This document shows, one piece after another, positions 4,985 to 9,369 of a stretch of DNA of 9,369 nucleotides. The stretch lies in contig DEKO01000160.1 of assembly GCA_002353885.1 (NCBI GenBank), positions 3,548-12,916 on the forward strand. The letters run 5' to 3'. Source of the DNA: Porphyromonadaceae bacterium UBA2720 (GTDB lineage: Bacteria; Bacteroidota; Bacteroidia; Bacteroidales; Muribaculaceae). Every line of letters starts with the position of its first letter. Position 1 is the stretch's first letter. The notes under the pieces were generated by a model. That model saw only the letters and a list, made by a program, of their open reading frames with translations. It ran no database searches and had not been told where the DNA came from. A program made the position numbers and the translations under genes.

Positions 4985-7185
4985 CTCCATCCGAAATACA
5001 AAAAGCTCGCCACGAAATCATGGCTTGCATTGACAGCCAGCAACTCAATGCGGCCATTGAACAGTTGAGCCAACTGATTGCCGAAGCCAACAATGTAACC
5101 CTGCGAGAGCGTCTCGAACAAGTCAAGATGAGCTACGACTTCATGCTGCGTTACCTCGCCCAAGGCATTCTAGATCCACAACGCAACGATGTGCTCTCTC
5201 ACATCATCAATCAACTGTGCACACTCACCGACCTGTGTGTCATTGCGTTGCAAGAGAAGGATTCGCCCGAAATCATCTACGCACGCAGGCGTGAGCTGGG
5301 CACAACACAACTCAGTGACTTAATCGGACAAATTCACACACAGGTCAACAAGCTGGCATTGCTGCAATCGGTCGACAGCGAGCAGCGCGATCGCCAGGCC
5401 ATGTTGCAAGTGATGAAGACGCGTGAGCAATGCGAGACTAGTATTTTCAATAAGGTGTGGAGCACATTCCCCACCCCACAGGGTGATGCCGAGCTGATAG
5501 CGCAATTCATTGCCGATACAACCGTACCTCTACCATCGCGATGCCTCATGGTCATGGCCTTGTTTTTGGGACTGATGTCGTTCTACGACGAGAACAAGCT
5601 CATTCTGCTCATCGACTCCTATACGTCCAGCACCGAGAGCGAGGTACAGCTGCGCGCCATCATCAGCGTGCTGCTCGTACTCAACAGCTACCGTTCACGT
5701 GTGGTTCGCTCACGTGCCCTGTCCAGCCACATCGTGGCCATGACCGAGGTGCCGACCTTTGCCAGCGACATGTCGATGGTGATGTATCGACTGATCAGCA
5801 CACGCAACACCGACCGCGTCACACGCCGCGTCACGCAAGACATCATGCCCGACATCATCAAAGCTAGCCCCGATCTGGTGCGCAAACTGCGTGACCGGCG
5901 CTCTGAGATTGACCCCACCGACCTTGAGGCCAATCCTGAGTGGCAACAGATGCTCGAGGACAATGGCGTGGCGGCCAAGATGGAACAGTTCAGCCAGTTG
6001 CAGCAAGAAGGCAGCGATGTCTTCATCAGCACGTTCTCTAGGCTCAAGACCTTCCCCTTCTTCCACACACTCAGCAACTGGTTTATGCCCTATCACAGCG
6101 ACCACAGTGTGGTCCAAGAGTCATTTGGCGACGACGAACACTTGCTGCGAGACATGGTGGCTCAGGCACCATTCATGTGCAACAGCGATAGATACTCGTT
6201 CTGCTTGACCCTGCGCAACATACCCGAGAGCCAGCGACAGATGATGCGCATGCAGACACAACAGCAGATGGCCGACCTCAAGGAGATGAATGCCGAGCAA
6301 GTGATTGAACGCCGCAACCAGCAACGCGATACCATAGCAACACGATGCGTGCAAGATTTGTACCGATTTTTCAAGCTCTTCTCACGCCGACGCGAATTCT
6401 TACCCGCCATGGCGGGCAACATGGACTTCGGGAACCTGCCCTATCTGGAGGATTTCACCGACTCGCCCGAAAATCTGCAAGTCATCGCAGAATTCTATCT
6501 CAAAAACGAGTTTGACGACGATGCGGTGCGCTACTTCACAAGGCTGCTAGCAAATTCTGAACAGACCGATCCCATCGTGTTGCAGAAGTTGGGATTTGCC
6601 TACGAGCGATTAGGCAATACGCGCGAGGCCCTGAAACTATACAAACGCTACGAACTGGCTAACGATGAAGACCTGTGGACACTGCGACACATCGCCAGCT
6701 GCTATCGCACACTCCACAAGCCTGACAAAGCGCTAGAATACTACAAGCGCATCGAGCAATTGCAACCCAATCAGATTTCTAACACGCTCAACATGGGACA
6801 CGCACTGCTTGAGAATGGACGCACCGAAGAGGCATTACAACTCTACTTCAAAGCCGACCTCATGGACGAGACAAAGCACCGAGCATGGCGGCCCATAGCC
6901 TGGTGCTCATTCTTGCTGGGCAATGACGAGCGAAGCCTAGACTACTATAATCGAATCATCGAGTCGGGAAACGCAACCATGACCGACTACATCAATCGTG
7001 GTCATGTCTTGCTGTGCTCGCACCAATTATCCGATGCTATTGCCGACTACCGCCAAGCCTTGACACTGAGCGACAGTAAGACATTACGCGAAACCATCAT
7101 TGCCGACAGTCCAAACTTACAGGCTCGAGGCATCAGCGAACGGGACCTACGCCTAGTCATTGACGCAATCACTAGCAATCATTAG
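4981..7185 (+). CDS. Tetratricopeptide-repeat protein of unknown function
   Basis: A 734-aa, apparently cytoplasmic protein with no signal peptide or membrane segment. The C-terminal third carries about six consecutive TPR-like helical hairpins of roughly 34 residues, at about 500-533, 535-568, 569-602, 603-636, 637-671 and 672-703. The best units read LGFAYERLGNTREALKLYKR, SCYRTLHKPDKALEYYKRIE and MGHALLENGRTEEALQLYFK. TPR arrays bind peptides or proteins, so a scaffold or co-factor role is likely. Residues 1-480 look mostly helical, with a polar Gln/Met-rich helix near 415-450, and match no domain I recognise. The ATG at 4981 is the first usable start: an in-frame ATG at 4948 meets a TAA after three more codons. 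No strong Shine-Dalgarno sequence is seen. It faces away from kdsB and lies 120 bp before the M3 peptidase gene, so an operon with the peptidase is possible but not shown. Confidence 0.85.
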   Translation: MTPSEIQKARHEIMACIDSQQLNAAIEQLSQLIAEANNVTLRERLEQVKMSYDFMLRYLAQGILDPQRNDVLSHIINQLCTLTDLCVIALQEKDSPEIIYARRRELGTTQLSDLIGQIHTQVNKLALLQSVDSEQRDRQAMLQVMKTREQCETSIFNKVWSTFPTPQGDAELIAQFIADTTVPLPSRCLMVMALFLGLMSFYDENKLILLIDSYTSSTESEVQLRAIISVLLVLNSYRSRVVRSRALSSHIVAMTEVPTFASDMSMVMYRLISTRNTDRVTRRVTQDIMPDIIKASPDLVRKLRDRRSEIDPTDLEANPEWQQMLEDNGVAAKMEQFSQLQQEGSDVFISTFSRLKTFPFFHTLSNWFMPYHSDHSVVQESFGDDEHLLRDMVAQAPFMCNSDRYSFCLTLRNIPESQRQMMRMQTQQQMADLKEMNAEQVIERRNQQRDTIATRCVQDLYRFFKLFSRRREFLPAMAGNMDFGNLPYLEDFTDSPENLQVIAEFYLKNEFDDDAVRYFTRLLANSEQTDPIVLQKLGFAYERLGNTREALKLYKRYELANDEDLWTLRHIASCYRTLHKPDKALEYYKRIEQLQPNQISNTLNMGHALLENGRTEEALQLYFKADLMDETKHRAWRPIAWCSFLLGNDERSLDYYNRIIESGNATMTDYINRGHVLLCSHQLSDAIADYRQALTLSDSKTLRETIIADSPNLQARGISERDLRLVIDAITSNH

Positions 7186-7286
7186 CATCCACAAACCTCC
7201 AACTCACTCCATTTGAAATAAATGCAAATATCACAACCAAAGACGTCTAAGAAGTAACAATAAATAATGTTCCGATATGGCATTAT

Positions 7287-7300
7287 GTAATAGGAATTAC
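7287..7300 (+). promoter_or_regulatory. Ribosome binding site AGGA within a small dyad, upstream of the M3 peptidase
   Basis: AGGAA (7292-7296) lies 9 bases before the ATG at 7306, the only clear Shine-Dalgarno-like site among the genes here. The core AGGA is the 4-base loop between GTAAT (7287-7291) and ATTAC (7296-7300), which are exact reverse complements. The 5-bp AT-rich stem is weak. The rest of the 120-bp gap (7186-7305) shows no convincing promoter box or terminator. Confidence 0.45.
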
Positions 7301-7305
7301 GAATT

Positions 7306-9339
7306 ATGAAAATGTTATTCTCATCACCATTTGACACCCCTCATGGACTGGTGCCGTTTGAGCAAATCACCATCGACATGTATGAGCCCGCCATTGAACA
7401 AGGCATCGCACAATGTCAGGCCGAAGTTGACCAGATTGCTCACAATCCAGCCTCACCCACATTTGAGAACACCATTGTTGCCCTAGAACGCAGCGGCGAG
7501 ATGCTCAATCGCGTGTTGGGAGTGTTCTATCCCATGCTCTCGGCACACGCCGACGACCAGCTGATGGAAATCTCGCAACGGGTGGCGCCTCGACTGGCCG
7601 AGCACAGCAATGCCATAACCCTCAACCGTGACCTGTGGCAACGTATCCGTAGCGTTCATGACAACTTCGACCGTGACGCTCATGACCAGGAAGACTGGAT
7701 GCTGTTGGACAAAACCTTTCGCAGTTTTGTGCGCAATGGTGCATCGCTCGAGGGGGCCGATCGTGACAGATTCCGCCAGCTGTCGCGGCGACTGACCGAG
7801 GACTGCCTCAAATTTGAGCAGAACCACCTCAAGGCCATCAATGCCTATGAGATGTGGCTCACAGCCGACGACCTCACTGGATTGCCCGAGAGTGCCATCG
7901 ATGCTGCCGCTCATGCCGCATCACAGCATGGACGACAGGGTGAATACCTCTTCACACTGCATGGACCTAGCTACATGGCATTCATGAAGTATTCTGATCG
8001 TCGAGACCTGCGACAGCAGCTCTATATAGCTTACAACACATTGTGCACTAAGGGCGAGTACAGCAACATGGAGCTTTGTCGCGCTATTGCCAACACGCGG
8101 CTTGAATTGGCTCATCTCATGGGCTTCAGCACCTTTGCCGAATATCGCCTGCAGAATGCTATGGCACAAACTCCGCAAGCTGTTTATGACATGCTCGACC
8201 AACTGCAGCAGGCCTATCAACCTGCCATGCAACGTGAGTTACAACATTTGGCACAATTTGCATCCAACACCGAGGGGCATCCTGTCGACCTCAAGCCATG
8301 GGACTACAGCTACTATGCCAACAAAGAACGAGACAGTCTGTTTAACATCAACGACGAGGTGCTACGACCCTACTTCCCCCTCGACCGCGTCATCGATGGC
8401 GTGTTGGGACTGGCCACTCGACTCTATGGGCTACACTTCAAGCCCAATGCCGAGGCACAAGTTTTTCATCCTGAAGTCAAGGTCTACGATGTGACCAACG
8501 AACAAGGCAAATGGATGGGTGCACTCTACACCGACTTCTTCCCGCGCGAGACCAAGCAGAGTGGTGCATGGATGACCGCCTTCCGCGAACAGTATCACGA
8601 CCGATGCGGCAACGATGTTCGACCATTGGTTACCCTGACCATGAACTTCACGCGCCCCACTGCCACCAAGCCCTCGCTGCTCACCTTCAGCGAGGTCCGC
8701 ACCTTCTTGCACGAATTCGGGCATGGCTTGCACTGCCTGCTGTCACATTGCCGATATGAGTCTACATCAGGAACGAATGTCTATCGCGATTTTGTGGAGT
8801 TACCCTCGCAATTCCATGAGAACTTCCTCACCGAGCGTGAGTTTCTCGACAGTTTTGCGCGCCACTACCTGACAGGCGATCCCATTCCCCAAGAGCTCAT
8901 TGACCGCATCATTGCCTCATCGCAGTATGGTGCAGGCTATGCCTGCATGCGTCAACTCTCGTTCGGCTTGCTCGACATGGCATGGCACAGCATCGACAAG
9001 CCGTTCAATGGTGATATTGTTGACCTCGAACGCAGCGCCATGCGCCCGGTACAAGCTTTCGAACCCATTGAAGGTTGCTTGATGTCGCCACAGTTTGGGC
9101 ACATCTTCTCGGGAGGATATGCCGCTGGCTACTATGGCTACAAGTGGGCTGAGATACTCGACGCCGATGCCTTCAGCAAGTTTCAGGAAGATGGTATCTT
9201 CAACCCTGAGACGGCGCGTCTGTGGCACGATTGCGTCATGTCGCGAGGCAGTAGCGATATGCCCTTGACGTTGTATGAGCGCTTTCGCGGACGCGCTCCG
9301 CGCATCGATGCACTATTGCATCGCGATGGCATGAAGTGA
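7306..9339 (+). CDS. M3-family zinc metallopeptidase, Dcp-like (peptidyl-dipeptidase / oligopeptidase)
   Basis: Cleaves short peptides, probably removing C-terminal dipeptides (Dcp) or acting as an oligopeptidase in cytoplasmic peptide turnover. The zinc site is complete: HEFGH with H469, E470 and H473, and the third ligand E498 in RDFVELPSQFHENF, 29 residues after the first His, as in known M3 enzymes. The substrate-side motif GHIFSGGYAAGYYGYKW (598-614) supplies the conserved His and Tyr residues. The 677-aa length matches Dcp and oligopeptidase A (about 680). The GTNVYRDFVE wording favours Dcp over oligopeptidase A, but specificity cannot be fixed from sequence, so no symbol is given. There is no signal peptide or lipobox. 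The start at 7306 is supported by AGGAA 9 bases upstream; a second ATG two codons on is possible. The downstream sequence ends 30 bp later without a visible terminator. Confidence 0.93.
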   Translation: MKMLFSSPFDTPHGLVPFEQITIDMYEPAIEQGIAQCQAEVDQIAHNPASPTFENTIVALERSGEMLNRVLGVFYPMLSAHADDQLMEISQRVAPRLAEHSNAITLNRDLWQRIRSVHDNFDRDAHDQEDWMLLDKTFRSFVRNGASLEGADRDRFRQLSRRLTEDCLKFEQNHLKAINAYEMWLTADDLTGLPESAIDAAAHAASQHGRQGEYLFTLHGPSYMAFMKYSDRRDLRQQLYIAYNTLCTKGEYSNMELCRAIANTRLELAHLMGFSTFAEYRLQNAMAQTPQAVYDMLDQLQQAYQPAMQRELQHLAQFASNTEGHPVDLKPWDYSYYANKERDSLFNINDEVLRPYFPLDRVIDGVLGLATRLYGLHFKPNAEAQVFHPEVKVYDVTNEQGKWMGALYTDFFPRETKQSGAWMTAFREQYHDRCGNDVRPLVTLTMNFTRPTATKPSLLTFSEVRTFLHEFGHGLHCLLSHCRYESTSGTNVYRDFVELPSQFHENFLTEREFLDSFARHYLTGDPIPQELIDRIIASSQYGAGYACMRQLSFGLLDMAWHSIDKPFNGDIVDLERSAMRPVQAFEPIEGCLMSPQFGHIFSGGYAAGYYGYKWAEILDADAFSKFQEDGIFNPETARLWHDCVMSRGSSDMPLTLYERFRGRAPRIDALLHRDGMK

Positions 9340-9369
9340 CTAAAAAACTTTTTAACAACACAGTCGCGC

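Noticed and set aside
9340..9369. A/T-run dyad after the M3 peptidase as a terminator
   Set aside because: The A-run and T-run have almost no loop and no G/C stem, and the window ends too soon to judge.

Overview
The window looks like chromosomal DNA from a Gram-negative Bacteroidota, most likely Bacteroidales (Prevotella/Muribaculaceae-like). The reasons are two promoter boxes of the Bacteroidota type TAnnTTTG, mostly weak or absent Shine-Dalgarno sequences, a Kdo/LPS gene (kdsB), an inactive-type M16 zinc-protease homologue, and short intergenic repeats of the sort common in that phylum. This placement is inferred from motifs and protein style; no search was run. No tRNA, rRNA, CRISPR array, transposase or phage gene was seen.

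Layout. Positions 1-178 are a gene-free leader made of short repeats and hairpins. Two + strand genes follow, overlapping by 17 bp: a CDP-glycerol glycerophosphotransferase-like enzyme (179-1459) and a membrane-anchored endonuclease/exonuclease/phosphatase (EEP) domain protein (1443-2561). They converge on, and overlap by 29 bp, a minus-strand pair read leftwards from about 4600: kdsB (4582-3815), then an M16-family protein without its zinc motif (3822-2533). That pair shares an 8-base ATGACTGA stop/start overlap. A divergent intergenic region of about 400 bp (4583-4980) holds a well-matched kdsB promoter, an imperfectly duplicated copy of that promoter region, a strong hairpin, and on the other side a -7 box enclosed by a 9-bp inverted repeat. 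Reading right from it is a 734-aa TPR protein of unknown function (4981-7185), preceded by a possible 16-codon upstream ORF whose stop overlaps the TPR start codon. A Dcp-like M3 metallopeptidase (7306-9339) ends the window.

How the genes fit together. KdsB activates Kdo for LPS, and the glycerophosphotransferase-like enzyme probably decorates a surface polymer, so both halves touch the cell envelope. The two peptidase-family proteins and the TPR protein have no evident pathway link to them. Most of the window is ordinary housekeeping or envelope content. The points worth a second look are the substituted metal-ligand position in the EEP protein, the absent HxxEH motif in the M16 protein, and the regulatory architecture of the 4583-4980 region. 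I see no convincing evidence for a new multi-gene system.
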